From NCBI GenBank assembly GCA_023228025.1, contig JALOCD010000037.1:1-37850 (forward strand): a DNA stretch of 37,850 nucleotides, in the 5' to 3' direction. Shown piece after piece: positions 1-8,477 of this stretch (its first letter is position 1; each line of letters begins with the position of its first letter). Made by a program: the position numbers and the translations under genes. Below the pieces are notes generated by a model. It worked only from the letters and a program-made list of their open reading frames with translations, was not told the origin of the DNA and did no database searches. The DNA comes from Prolixibacteraceae bacterium. Lineage in GTDB: Bacteria > Bacteroidota > Bacteroidia > Bacteroidales > Prolixibacteraceae.

Positions 1-350
1 AGGGTTGTCCATTGAACAAATTCTCATTAACTTTTGTTCGCATAAGCTATTGTTTAAATTAATACTGAATTCAAAACTTAATTTAATAAACTTTAGCTTA
101 TGCTTTATTTTTCAAACATAACACCTTAGTGATTTTGTGACTTAATGGCCTTCTTAATTTTTTTCATTTCGGAGTAGACTCATAATTCAAATTCACGAAT
201 CTTTTTGAATTTATTCAGATAAAATAGCCAATTTTGCGAAACGAAAATTGGGTTAAACCATTGACAGTATAATAACAGATTAGAAGTGCTTACAGCCCTT
301 TCTGACATTCATTTTTAATCTTTAATCTTTAATTTTTAATTTGATTGACT
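1..350. other. AT-rich leader region before aconitase
   Basis: No gene is visible here. The stretch is AT-rich. Its last 40 bases (about 305-341) are a degenerate array of TAATCTTTAAT-like units of the same family as those at 4035-4114 and 28978-29012. I found no exact TAnnTTTG promoter element. The upstream gene, if any, ends before the window. Confidence 0.5.
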
Positions 351-2612
351 ATGGCTTACGATATTGAGATGATCAAAAAGGTCTATGCTGAGTTTCCTCA
401 GAAAACTGAAAACCTTAGAAAACTGCTGGCCAGACCACTTACCCTGACCGAAAAAATTCTCTATGCGCACCTTTCAGAACATCTTCCATCTGTTCCTTTT
501 GAGCGTGGAGCCTCCTATGTCAATTTCAACCCAGATCGTGTCGCCATGCAGGATGCTACGGCACAAATGGCTTTGTTGCAGTTCATGCAGGCAGGAAAAG
601 ATGAGGCAGCAGTTCCTTCGACCGTCCATTGCGATCACCTGATCCTTGCCAAAGAGGGGGCAGTCTCCGACCTCAAAAATGCCGAAAACACCAACAAAGA
701 GGTATACAATTTCTTGTCAACAGTCTCAAAAAGATATGGTATCGGATTCTGGAAACCAGGGGCCGGAATTATCCACCAGGTCGTTTTGGAGAACTATGCA
801 TTCCCTGGCGGGATGATGGTTGGAACCGACTCTCACACTGTAAACGCCGGTGGTTTGGGCATGGTTGCCATTGGAGTCGGTGGCGCCGACGCTGTGGATG
901 TCATGACAGGAATTCCATGGGAACTGAAATTCCCGAAACTGATTGGTATCAAACTTACCGGAAAACTGAACGGCTGGAGTTCGCCCAAAGATGTTATCCT
1001 GAAGGTTGCCGGACTCCTCACGGTCAAAGGCGGAACAGGGGCCATCGTCGAATATTTTGGCGAGGGTGCATCTACCATTTCCTGCACCGGGAAAGGGACC
1101 ATTTGTAACATGGGGGCCGAGATTGGCGCGACTACTTCGATCTTCGGATACGATAATAATATGGCCAAATATCTGAGGGCTACAAGCCGTGCGGATATCG
1201 CCGAAATGGCCGATGGCATTGCCGATCATCTCAACGGTGATGCAGCCGTTTATCAAAATCCCGAAAATTATTTTGATCAGCTTATCGAAATCAACCTTTC
1301 TGAGCTGGAACCACATATCAATGGACCGTTTACCCCGGATTTGGCAACACCGCTTTCACAATTCAAGAAAGTAGCCAAAGAAAAAAACTGGCCAATGGTA
1401 ATGGAGGTTGGTCTGATTGGTTCCTGCACCAACTCCTCTTATGAAGATATGAGCAGGGCTGCATCTGTTGCGCTTCAGGCAAAAGCCAAGAACCTGAAGG
1501 TAAAAGCGCAATTCACGGTTACTCCTGGCTCCGAACTGGTGAGGTATACCGTTGAGAGGGATCAGTTCCTGAAAGCATTCGAATCAATTGGAGGTGTCGT
1601 TCTTGCCAACGCCTGTGGACCATGTATCGGACAGTGGGCACGTGCCAATGCAGACCAATTGCCTGAAAACTCGATCATGACCTCCTTCAACCGGAATTTT
1701 GCCAAACGCACGGACGGAAATCCCAAGACCCACGGATTTGTGGCTTCTCCGGAGATTGTCACCGCCTTTGCGATTGCCGGAACGCTGGATTTCAATCCCA
1801 TAACGGATTCGCTCGTCAATGAATCAGGGCAAAAAGTCATGCTGGATGTGCCTCACGGGGATGATCTTCCCGCCAAGGGATTCGCAGTGGAAGACGCCGG
1901 GCTTATCCCACCATCCAAAGAGTTCCGTGATCTCGTGGTAACTGTCGATCCAAACTCTGACAGGTTACAGTTGCTCGAGCCGTTTCAACCCTGGAACGGA
2001 AAAGACCTCACGCAACTGTCGCTCCTGATCAAAGCCCGCGGCAAATGTACCACCGACCATATCTCTATGGCAGGTCCGTGGCTGAAGTACCGTGGTCACC
2101 TCGACAATATCTCCAACAACATGCTGATTGGCGCTGTCAATGATTTCAACGGAAATACCAACTCGGTGCTGAACCAATTGACAGGCAGTTACGGCACCGT
2201 CCCGGATACGGCCAGGGCCTACAAAAAATCAGGGATCGGATCCATCGTGGTGGGAGATGAAAACTATGGAGAGGGATCATCCAGGGAACACGCGGCCATG
2301 GAGCCACGTCATCTGGGTGTAAGGGCAGTCCTGACACGCTCCTTCGCAAGGATACACGAAACGAACCTCAAGAAACAGGGGATGCTTGCCTTGACCTTTG
2401 CCAACCCCGATGATTACAACCTCATTCAAGAGCAAGACAGGATCGATATCATTGATCTTCAGCATTTCGCTCCCGGAAAGCCGCTGAAACTTATTCTTCA
2501 TCACATGGACGGCTCTTCTCAGGAAATTTTGGCCAAACATACCTACAACGACCAGCAAATTGTCTGGTTTAAAAGTGGTTCATGCCTTAATTACATCAAG
2601 GAGGGTCATTGA
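351..2612 (+). CDS. acn: Aconitate hydratase (aconitase)
   Basis: Converts citrate to isocitrate through cis-aconitate in the TCA cycle, in the cytoplasm, using a 4Fe-4S cluster. The protein is about 753 residues, the size of the mitochondrial-type aconitases. The three cluster cysteines are visible: C359 in GSCTNSS and C422/C425 in ANACGPCIGQW. The C-terminal swivel domain is recognisable by the GDENYGEGSSREHAAMEPR segment that carries the substrate-binding arginine and serine. I chose the ATG at 351, since the reading frame can also open at a TTG two codons earlier (345) but the ATG is the more natural start. It is monocistronic: a strong hairpin follows the stop codon. Identification is firm. 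The exact subfamily (mitochondrial-like versus AcnA-like) is from overall length and motifs. Confidence 0.96.
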   Translation: MAYDIEMIKKVYAEFPQKTENLRKLLARPLTLTEKILYAHLSEHLPSVPFERGASYVNFNPDRVAMQDATAQMALLQFMQAGKDEAAVPSTVHCDHLILAKEGAVSDLKNAENTNKEVYNFLSTVSKRYGIGFWKPGAGIIHQVVLENYAFPGGMMVGTDSHTVNAGGLGMVAIGVGGADAVDVMTGIPWELKFPKLIGIKLTGKLNGWSSPKDVILKVAGLLTVKGGTGAIVEYFGEGASTISCTGKGTICNMGAEIGATTSIFGYDNNMAKYLRATSRADIAEMADGIADHLNGDAAVYQNPENYFDQLIEINLSELEPHINGPFTPDLATPLSQFKKVAKEKNWPMVMEVGLIGSCTNSSYEDMSRAASVALQAKAKNLKVKAQFTVTPGSELVRYTVERDQFLKAFESIGGVVLANACGPCIGQWARANADQLPENSIMTSFNRNFAKRTDGNPKTHGFVASPEIVTAFAIAGTLDFNPITDSLVNESGQKVMLDVPHGDDLPAKGFAVEDAGLIPPSKEFRDLVVTVDPNSDRLQLLEPFQPWNGKDLTQLSLLIKARGKCTTDHISMAGPWLKYRGHLDNISNNMLIGAVNDFNGNTNSVLNQLTGSYGTVPDTARAYKKSGIGSIVVGDENYGEGSSREHAAMEPRHLGVRAVLTRSFARIHETNLKKQGMLALTFANPDDYNLIQEQDRIDIIDLQHFAPGKPLKLILHHMDGSSQEILAKHTYNDQQIVWFKSGSCLNYIKEGH

Positions 2613-2633
2613 AAATAGGGTAAATAAAAGAAA

Positions 2634-2664
2634 GGGCTGGTAAATACTACCGGCCCTATTCTTT
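2634..2664 (+). terminator. Rho-independent terminator of aconitase
   Basis: A 9-bp stem GGGCTGGTA / TACCGGCCC (one G-U pair) with a 5-nt loop, followed by TATTCTTTT. It begins 21 bases after the aconitase stop codon. Confidence 0.8.
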
Positions 2665-2739
2665 TGTACAAAGTCTAATCACCTGATAGAATGATCCCCC
2701 CAAATATGTTTTGGAATTTAACATTTTTTAAGACAATTA

Positions 2740-2772
2740 TTGAACATGTTATTTCATTGCGCAATAAATTTG
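2740..2772 (+). promoter_or_regulatory. Bacteroidota-type promoter upstream of the small ORF and miaA
   Basis: TTG at 2740-2742 and TAAATTTG at 2765-2772, 22 bp apart, match the Bacteroidota -33/-7 form (spacing slightly long). It would start a transcript some 45-50 bases before the small ORF at 2827 and could also serve miaA. Confidence 0.5.
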
Positions 2773-2826
2773 ACCGGCGTAAGGAGCAAATTTTAACGAT
2801 GGTTAATCCCCTAAAAATGATCAACT

Positions 2827-3015
2827 ATGAAGACGAGCTCAAATTCTTATGATAAGATGGCTTATAAAAGTAAGGCAGAATTAAAAATGAGAAATTTACA
2901 AAACGACACAGATCTGCTTTTGGACGAGAACACAGAAATGATGAGTGTACTCAACGATCTGGGTGAACTGGAAGACTTGACTGAACTTTACGGCGACAAG
3001 GACGACATCATCTGA
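2827..3015 (+). CDS. Small acidic hypothetical protein (62 residues)
   Basis: I do not recognise this protein. It is lysine-containing at the N-terminus and strongly acidic towards the C-terminus (LLLDENTEMM, then a run rich in D, E and L, ending GDKDDII). It has no signal peptide or membrane segment. In its favour: it opens with ATG, lies downstream of a good promoter-like sequence at 2740-2772 and reads in the same direction as miaA, 120 bases further on. Against it: it is short and has no clear ribosome-binding site. The overlapping minus-strand frame (2896-3156) has no family-like features and is the less likely reading. It could be a real small protein or a leader of the miaA transcript. 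Confidence 0.4.
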   Translation: MKTSSNSYDKMAYKSKAELKMRNLQNDTDLLLDENTEMMSVLNDLGELEDLTELYGDKDDII

Positions 3016-3138
3016 TGCCGGTTTAGGAAAGCCGATCACTTGCTGAAGACCAAAAATCTCACACAATTTTTTAGGGACAAAATTTCGAACTTTTACCAGT
3101 TCAATTCCGAACGTCCATTTATCTGAAATCCCTCTCCA

Positions 3139-4065
3139 TTGAATAATAAAACCCAACCAACCCTGATCGTCCTACTCGGTCCAACCGGAGTCGGAAAAAC
3201 AAACTTGAGTATCCAAATTGCCAACCATTTCCGAACAGAGATAATCTCCTGCGACTCGAGGCAGTTGTTTAAAGAGATGCAAATTGGAACTGCAGTTCCC
3301 GAAGAGAAGATATTGCAACAGGTTCCGCACCACTTTATACAATCCAACTCCATTTTCGAAAGTTACAATGTGGCTATGTTCGAGGCCGACGTACTTGAAA
3401 GACTAAAGAGACTCTTTGCCATTCATCCGGTTGTACTGATGACCGGTGGCTCCATGCTCTATATTGACGTGGTCTGTAAAGGGATAGACGACCTTCCCGA
3501 CGTAGATTCCGAATTAAGGGCAACATTGATGGAGCGAATGAAAGTGGAAGGGATTGAGCGAATGCGGGCAGAACTCAAACTTCTGGATCCTGTCTATTAC
3601 CATGAAGTTGATCTCCAGAACCCTGTACGGATCATTCATGCCCTGGAAATCTGTTACATAACAGGAAAACCGTTCTCCTCCCAACGAACAAGAACGGCAA
3701 AACAGAGGAACTTCAATATCCTTAAAATTGGGCTGAACCGCGATAGGACCGAATTGTACGACAGAATCAACAGCCGCGTCGATGAAATGATGGCCGCCGG
3801 ACTGGAAACGGAGGCACGGAACCTTTATCCCTATCGGGAATTAAACACCCTCAACACGGTCGGCTACCGCGAATTGTTCGACTACTTTGATGGGAACTGC
3901 TCGCTGGGAGAGGCAATTGAAAAGATCAAGGCAAATTCGAGGAAATATGCCAGGAAGCAACTCACCTGGTTTCGCAAAGATCCGGATATTCATTGGTTTC
4001 ATCCAGATCAGCAAGCTGAAATCCTTGAATTAATTACAGATTACAAATTACAAATTAAAGATTAA
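3139..4065 (+). CDS. miaA: tRNA dimethylallyltransferase
   Basis: Transfers the dimethylallyl group of DMAPP to N6 of A37 in tRNAs reading codons that start with U; cytoplasmic. The P-loop GPTGVGKT is at residues 14-21, followed by the conserved SCDSRQLFKEM segment (catalytic Asp and tRNA-contacting region), a GGSMLYID segment and the C-terminal YARKQLTWFR motif. Length 308 is normal. The start is TTG: an in-frame stop lies 15 bases upstream at 3124 and no ATG occurs before the P-loop, so a TTG start is the best choice. The last residues (DYKLQIKD) are encoded by an intergenic repeat array that runs into the gene end, so the natural C-terminus may originally have been a little different. Convergent with the next gene; a shared terminator lies between. 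Confidence 0.96.
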   Translation: MNNKTQPTLIVLLGPTGVGKTNLSIQIANHFRTEIISCDSRQLFKEMQIGTAVPEEKILQQVPHHFIQSNSIFESYNVAMFEADVLERLKRLFAIHPVVLMTGGSMLYIDVVCKGIDDLPDVDSELRATLMERMKVEGIERMRAELKLLDPVYYHEVDLQNPVRIIHALEICYITGKPFSSQRTRTAKQRNFNILKIGLNRDRTELYDRINSRVDEMMAAGLETEARNLYPYRELNTLNTVGYRELFDYFDGNCSLGEAIEKIKANSRKYARKQLTWFRKDPDIHWFHPDQQAEILELITDYKLQIKD

Positions 4066-4114
4066 GAGAAAGTTACAGTCAATTTTTAATCTGTAATTTT
4101 TAATTTTTAATTTA
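4035..4114. repeat. Inverted pair of degenerate AT-rich arrays at the miaA end
   Basis: Two short arrays of TTACAAATT / AAATTAAAGATT-like units face each other (about 4035-4065 and 4085-4113), with about 20 bases between. The first array codes the miaA C-terminus. Similar single arrays lie at 305-341 and 28978-29012. Confidence 0.7.
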
Positions 4115-4138
4115 AAAAAGCCGGTTGCCCGGCTTTTT
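4115..4138. terminator. Bidirectional terminator between miaA and the acidic-tailed gene
   Basis: A perfect 10-bp stem AAAAAGCCGG / CCGGCTTTTT with a 4-nt loop (TTGC). The T tracts on each strand let it stop both convergent transcripts; it touches the stop codon of the minus-strand gene at 4139. Confidence 0.85.
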
Positions 4139-4498
4139 CTAAATATCGTCATCATCATCATCGTCTTCCAAAGGTTCATCCGCTATGTCTTCAACATCAT
4201 CCTCTTCATCGCCCCCTTCAAATCCCTGTAGGGCGAAATCATCCCTCAGGATTCCATCATCGCCAAAATCTTCATCGTTCTCAATAATGTCATAAGCCTC
4301 AGCCAATGTCATTCTGACAAGGTAATGAAAATCGTCCGTTTCATACGGCAATGCAGAGACCACTTTCCCTTTCGCATCAATGTATGTAATAAGACTTCCG
4401 GCAAAACCCTGGGGATAGTTCAGTTTAATTTGCCCCTGGATATCAAGCGGGAGCTTATCGTAATCTTTTACCAAACGAGGTTTGTTGCTTGGAGCCAT
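4139..4498 (-). CDS. Conserved Bacteroidota hypothetical protein with acidic tail
   Basis: A 119-residue soluble protein of unknown function. From memory, proteins that begin with a KPRLVKDYDKLP-like segment and carry GFAGSLITYIDAKGKVVSALPYET-like text are widespread in Bacteroidota, but I know of no assigned activity. The N-terminal 85 residues look like a small folded domain (a short helix, then beta strands around the KVVSALPYE segment, then a helix). The last 30 residues are almost only Asp and Glu and end in a run of seven Asp followed by Ile. No signal peptide or membrane segment. An acidic tail of this kind often mimics nucleic acid or binds basic proteins, but here that is a guess. 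ATG start at 4498; convergent with miaA. Confidence 0.75.
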   Translation of the reverse strand: MAPSNKPRLVKDYDKLPLDIQGQIKLNYPQGFAGSLITYIDAKGKVVSALPYETDDFHYLVRMTLAEAYDIIENDEDFGDDGILRDDFALQGFEGGDEEDDVEDIADEPLEDDDDDDDI

Positions 4499-4788
4499 GC
4501 GAAAAATGTTTTATTCTATTAATATTTAACCTGTTATACTTATCTTGGTATTTAATTGTTAAGGTCAGAAAAGTGATGCAAAATAGTAATTCATTAAATT
4601 CAAACAATATTTTAGTCAAAAATTATTTATTTTTTAATCTAATGGTGATCTTGGGCCAAAACAAATGCATTATTTACGCAATCCAAGCAAATTATCATAG
4701 CCTAGGAACAATTCAAACAGGAAGTTGTTCATTCCATTCATCTAATATTTTACATGTATTGGATATTACACAAGATCGTATAAATGAA
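4499..4788. other. Intergenic region, AT-rich, no gene seen
   Basis: Divergent region between the acidic-tailed gene (minus) and pheT (plus). A plus-strand open frame of 105 codons crosses it, but that frame overlaps the start of the minus-strand gene and looks random. Apart from the pheT promoter at its right edge I see no structured feature. Confidence 0.5.
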
Positions 4789-4819
4789 TTTGACTTTAGG
4801 GTATAAATGCCTAAATTTG
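4789..4819 (+). promoter_or_regulatory. pheT promoter
   Basis: TTTG at 4789-4792 and TAAATTTG at 4812-4819, separated by 19 bp, fit the Bacteroidota -33/-7 consensus closely. Transcription would start only about a dozen bases before the pheT ATG at 4839. Confidence 0.7.
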
Positions 4820-4838
4820 CAGCGTTAAAAATTATCGA

Positions 4839-7295
4839 ATGAACATTTCATATAAATGGCTGAAAGATTACCTAAATACCACGCTTAATCCGCACGAAAT
4901 TGCCTCTGTCCTTACACAATTGGGTTTGGAAACCGGAAGTGTTGAGGAGGTTGAATCGGTTAAAGGCGGCCTGAAAGGGTTGGTTGTGGGTGAAGTTCTT
5001 ACCTGTGAGAAACATCCCGGATCAGATCACCTGAGTATTACAACGGTTAACCTCGGCAATGGCGAGATTTCCCCGATTGTTTGCGGCGCACCAAATGTCG
5101 CAGCCGGGCAAAAAGTGATTGTAGCCACCGTGGGCACCACACTGTACAAAGGGGATGAATCTTTCACCATCCAAAAATCCAAGATCCGCGGGGAAGTGTC
5201 AGCCGGAATGATCTGTGCCGAGGATGAGATCGGACTTGGAACCGACCATAACGGCATCATGGTATTGGATCCTTCTGCGGTTCCCGGAACACCTGCTTCT
5301 GCCTGGTTTCAAATCGAAAGCGACTTTAGTCTGGAGGTAGACCTTACCCCAAACCGTATCGATAGCGCATCGCACATCGGGGTAGCCCGCGATTTGGCCG
5401 CATTTTTGAGTCAAACAGAAAAGATTAGCTACACCAAACCATCGGTCGATGGTTTCAAGGTTTCTTCGAATACCCATATCATCCCAGTTACCATCGAAAA
5501 TCCTGAGGCTTGTGCCAGGTATGCCGGGGTTTCAATAAAAGGAATTACCATCAAAGAATCACCCGAATGGCTGAAAAACCGTCTACGGGTCATTGGCCTT
5601 AAACCGATCAACAATGTGGTCGACATCACCAATTATGTCCTGTTCGAAACCGGTCAACCCTTGCATGCCTTTGATCTGAAAGCCATAAAAGGAAATCAAA
5701 TTATCGTGAAGACACTTCCTTCCGGCACCAAATTCCGTACCCTGGATGAGGTGGAACGCACTTTGGACGAGAAAGACCTGATGATATGCAACCAATCGGA
5801 AGGAATGTGTATCGGTGGCGTTTTCGGTGGAATAGACTCAGGCATAACAAACGGAACTACCGAGATGTTTCTGGAAAGTGCGCTGTTCAATCCTGTCTAC
5901 ATCCGTAAAACAGCTCGTCGCCATGGACTGAATACCGATGCCTCTTTCCGGTTCGAACGCGGAGTGGATCCCAATGGCACCATCTACGCGCTCAAACGCG
6001 CAGCCATCCTTATCTGTGAACTTGCAGGGGGAGAGATCGCTTCGGAGATCATCGATGTGGTAGCAGATCCGGCCATGCTGGAACCTTTTGCAGTGAGTGT
6101 GAACTACAAAAATATTACCAGACTGATTGGCAAAGAGATCCCTGTTGGACAAATAAAAAACATTCTCACATCACTCGAGATAAAAATCGTTTCGGAGAAC
6201 CAGGAGGGGCTTGAACTTGCCGTACCACCCTACCGGGTAGACGTGCGCCGGGAAGCCGATGTGATCGAAGAACTTCTGCGAATATACGGATACAACAATG
6301 TTGAACCCGGAAAATCAGTAAAATCAACACTTCAGCACAGCAGCTATCCTGACAAACAGAAATTGCAAAATCTGGTTTCTGAGATTCTGACGGCCAACGG
6401 ATTCAACGAGATCATGTGCAACTCACTCACCAAATCGACCTATTACGAACAACTAAGTTCGTTCAAGGTGGAAAATTGCGTGAAACTTTACAATCCGTTA
6501 AGCTCGGACCTGAATGTGATGCGCCAGACGCTGCTTTTTGGCGGAATGGAAACCGTCCTCAGAAATACAAATTTCAGAAATGCCGACTTGAAATTGTACG
6601 AATTTGGCAATGTTTACCACTATGATGGCACCAAAACCTATGCCAATCCTGTTAAGAATTATTCTGAAGATGAGCACATAGGTATTTGGATTTCAGGCAA
6701 CAAAGAGAATGAGAACTGGGTATCCAAGGCGCTGCCCTCCAGCTTTTTTACCCTCAAAAGTTATGTTGAGAAGATACTGTCCAGGTTGGGCATATCACCG
6801 GATGCGTGCCAGATCAAATCATTTTCTTCGGAACTTTTCGCCGACGGACTGATTTATACTTTTAATAACCAGCAGATTGCGCAAATTGCCATTCTTGGCA
6901 AGAATATATTGAAACAAAATGGAATTGCAGCCGACCTTTTTTATGGCGACATTCACTGGACGCTGCTGCTCAACGCCATCAAGAAACAGAAAGTATCCTA
7001 CACACCACTTCCAAAATTTCCGGAGGTGAAGAGAGACCTTGCATTGCTGGTCGACCAGGAGGTTTCTTTCAGCGCCATCAAAATGTGGGCTTTCAGGACC
7101 GAACGGGAACTACTTAAGTCGGTCACTATTTTCGACGTTTACGAAGGCGCGCATCTCCCGGAGGGAAAGAAATCGTACGCTGTCAGTTTCCTGCTAAGGG
7201 ATGACTCCAAAACCCTGCATGACAAGCAGATTGAAAAAACAATGGAAAAATTGATGAACATCTTTCAAAGAGAGTTAGGAGCTCAGATCAGGTAA
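4839..7295 (+). CDS. pheT: Phenylalanine--tRNA ligase, beta subunit
   Basis: Beta subunit of the alpha2-beta2 enzyme that charges tRNA-Phe; cytoplasmic. At 818 residues it is full length. Visible in order: the N-terminal segment MNISYKWLKDYL typical of PheT; an EMAP-like tRNA-binding domain at about 40-155 (KHPGSDHLSITTVNLG, CGAPNV); the core B3/B4 editing region with PEACARYAG and IGLKPINNVVDITNYV at about 220-270; the B5 domain; the catalytic-like domain with FRFERGVDPN; and the C-terminal ferredoxin-fold anticodon-binding domain (FPEVKRDLALLVD, then VYEGAHLPEGKKSYA) at about 725-818. The start ATG is fixed by the promoter 20 bases upstream. pheS is not in the window, so the two subunits are not adjacent here. 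One base separates it from the next gene. Confidence 0.97.
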   Translation: MNISYKWLKDYLNTTLNPHEIASVLTQLGLETGSVEEVESVKGGLKGLVVGEVLTCEKHPGSDHLSITTVNLGNGEISPIVCGAPNVAAGQKVIVATVGTTLYKGDESFTIQKSKIRGEVSAGMICAEDEIGLGTDHNGIMVLDPSAVPGTPASAWFQIESDFSLEVDLTPNRIDSASHIGVARDLAAFLSQTEKISYTKPSVDGFKVSSNTHIIPVTIENPEACARYAGVSIKGITIKESPEWLKNRLRVIGLKPINNVVDITNYVLFETGQPLHAFDLKAIKGNQIIVKTLPSGTKFRTLDEVERTLDEKDLMICNQSEGMCIGGVFGGIDSGITNGTTEMFLESALFNPVYIRKTARRHGLNTDASFRFERGVDPNGTIYALKRAAILICELAGGEIASEIIDVVADPAMLEPFAVSVNYKNITRLIGKEIPVGQIKNILTSLEIKIVSENQEGLELAVPPYRVDVRREADVIEELLRIYGYNNVEPGKSVKSTLQHSSYPDKQKLQNLVSEILTANGFNEIMCNSLTKSTYYEQLSSFKVENCVKLYNPLSSDLNVMRQTLLFGGMETVLRNTNFRNADLKLYEFGNVYHYDGTKTYANPVKNYSEDEHIGIWISGNKENENWVSKALPSSFFTLKSYVEKILSRLGISPDACQIKSFSSELFADGLIYTFNNQQIAQIAILGKNILKQNGIAADLFYGDIHWTLLLNAIKKQKVSYTPLPKFPEVKRDLALLVDQEVSFSAIKMWAFRTERELLKSVTIFDVYEGAHLPEGKKSYAVSFLLRDDSKTLHDKQIEKTMEKLMNIFQRELGAQIR

Positions 7296-7296
7296 A

Positions 7297-7803
7297 ATGG
7301 AAGTTCAGATTATTAAGGTTACCACTTCACCACAAGTTGATGTGGTAGCACGTTTGGCCAAAACCATATGGCCGGACCATTATTCACCCATCATCGGTAG
7401 GGACCAGGTTGATTATATGCTGGGAAAATACCAGACACCGAAAACGATTCTGGCACAGATGGATCAGGAAGGCAACTCCTATTTTTTGATCTATTCTGAT
7501 TTTGTTCCAGTTGGCTATATCGGGATTATCGAGAAGCACAACGAACTATTTCTCAGCAAACTGTATATTCTTAGCACGGAACGCGGAAAGGGAATCGGAC
7601 ACGCTGCCATCGACTTTCTGAAAGCAAAATGCAGGGAGATCGGAGCCCCTTACATCACCCTGACGGTTAACAAACAGAACCTCAACTCGATTTGTGCTTA
7701 CGAAAAATTGGGATTCGAAAACTACGGCGAGGTGGTTACCGACATCGGGAAAGGGTATGTGATGGATGATTATTTGATGCGGTTGAGGATTAGTCCGAGG
7801 TAG
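7297..7803 (+). CDS. GNAT-family N-acetyltransferase
   Basis: A 168-residue single-domain GNAT enzyme that should transfer an acetyl group from acetyl-CoA to an unknown amine. The CoA-binding motif A is clear: YILSTERGKGIGHAAIDFL at about 90-108 with the R-G-x-G-x-G-like pyrophosphate loop, preceded by a beta strand (NELFLSKLYI) and followed by the motif B pattern LTVNKQNLNSICAYEKLGF. Its ATG is one base after the pheT stop, so the two are very probably co-transcribed. The last three codons lie inside a perfect 44-bp palindrome. The substrate cannot be read from sequence; the link to pheT looks like convenience rather than function. Confidence 0.88.
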   Translation: MEVQIIKVTTSPQVDVVARLAKTIWPDHYSPIIGRDQVDYMLGKYQTPKTILAQMDQEGNSYFLIYSDFVPVGYIGIIEKHNELFLSKLYILSTERGKGIGHAAIDFLKAKCREIGAPYITLTVNKQNLNSICAYEKLGFENYGEVVTDIGKGYVMDDYLMRLRISPR

Positions 7804-7838
7804 TAGAGACGTTGCATGCAACGTCTCTACTACCTCGG
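7795..7838. repeat. Perfect 44-bp palindrome, probable bidirectional terminator
   Basis: Two 22-base arms meet at the centre GTTGCATGCAAC (axis between 7816 and 7817) with no mismatch. The element contains the last two sense codons and the stop of the GNAT gene and ends two bases before the stop of the convergent SRPBCC gene. No T tract follows, so it may be a dispersed repeat that serves as a transcript end rather than a classical terminator. GTAGAGACGTTGCATGCAAC-type palindromes are familiar to me as dispersed repeats in several bacterial groups (memory, not a search). Confidence 0.85.
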
Positions 7839-7840
7839 GA

Positions 7841-8215
7841 TCATTCATAAAGCTGCCCAAGATTCCCAAAATAATCAACGTCCCAGCCTTCTACCATATT
7901 TTCGTAGGCGTTGTCGGGAATATTGGTTTGGTGCAGTTCCACGAGGGTTCCTTTTCTGTCGGGGTGAAGTTTGATAGTCACAATCGAATCGGATTCTTCT
8001 CCAAAGAACCATTTTTGCACAATCAGTTTGTCCTGGATAAATTCCAGGTTTTGGCCGGTAATGGCCCCATCCCAGATTTCAAATTCACTGCCCGGCTCGG
8101 TACTCATGACCACGGGTTCACCGGTCCAGATTTCGATCATCAGCGGATTGGTCATCGCATTGTAAACATCTTGCGGGGTGGCGTTGAGGGTGTAGCGTTT
8201 CTTGAAGTCTTTCAT
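7841..8215 (-). CDS. SRPBCC (AHSA1-like START-fold) protein
   Basis: A 124-residue protein with the helix-grip pattern of the AHSA1/SRPBCC families. The N-terminal YTLNATPQDVYNAMTNP segment is the usual first strand and helix; then come the EIWTGEPVVM region, the GSEFEIWDGAITG strands, the FIQDKLIVQKW strand pair and a C-terminal helix with VEGWDVDYFGNLGQLYE. Such proteins bind hydrophobic ligands or assist partner proteins; the ligand here is unknown. Length is normal for the short single-domain form. It starts at the ATG at 8215, whose first six bases ATGAAA also form one boundary of a mini-element inserted directly upstream, so its native promoter may have been displaced. Confidence 0.85.
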   Translation of the reverse strand: MKDFKKRYTLNATPQDVYNAMTNPLMIEIWTGEPVVMSTEPGSEFEIWDGAITGQNLEFIQDKLIVQKWFFGEESDSIVTIKLHPDRKGTLVELHQTNIPDNAYENMVEGWDVDYFGNLGQLYE

Positions 8216-8312
8216 CTGCTAATAATTTGTTTTTTAAAGGTCAGATGGAATAGCCAGATTACGAGAATTTATTCCATTCCGTTTAGTGATTTCTGAATCA
8301 TGGCTATTTCAT
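8216..8312 (-). mobile_element. Palindromic mini-element, copy A, bounded by ATGAAA
   Basis: 97 bp between two TTTCAT words (8210-8215 and 8307-8312; ATGAAA on the minus strand). Inverted arms ATGGAATAGCCA (8245-8256) and TGGCTATTTCAT (8301-8312) match at 11 of 12 positions. The arm plus the adjoining TTTTTAAAGGTC is nearly identical to the copy at 24071-24158. No coding capacity, so if mobile it is moved by an enzyme encoded elsewhere. Confidence 0.65.
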
Positions 8313-8318
8313 GGTAAT

Positions 8319-8473
8319 AAGTGCCTAAAGTATTTAAAGTGCCTAGAGTGACTAAAGTTATAAGATAACCAAAATTAGTTGAATTTTTATACAAATTAAC
8401 ACCAGTGTTACCACAACTTACGAACATGTCGTAACTTTAGGCACTTTAAATACTTTAGGCACTCTAGGCACTT
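8319..8473. repeat. Inverted pair of AGTGCCTAAAGT arrays
   Basis: A left arm (8319-8360) and a right arm (8432-8473) are built of permuted AGTG(C/A)CTA(A/G)AGT units in opposite directions, with about 70 bases between, so the transcript can fold into a long imperfect hairpin. The right arm ends five bases before the ubiA ATG. A second locus of the same family is at 22999-23113. Confidence 0.8.
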
Positions 8474-8477
8474 CCTT

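Noticed and set aside
726..1316. Minus-strand ORF of 196 codons inside aconitase
   Set aside because: Antisense shadow of a strongly conserved gene; no family features.
4489..4806. Plus-strand ORF of 105 codons upstream of pheT
   Set aside because: It overlaps the start of the acidic-tailed gene on the other strand, runs through the pheT promoter and has no protein-like pattern; it reads as AT-rich intergenic DNA.
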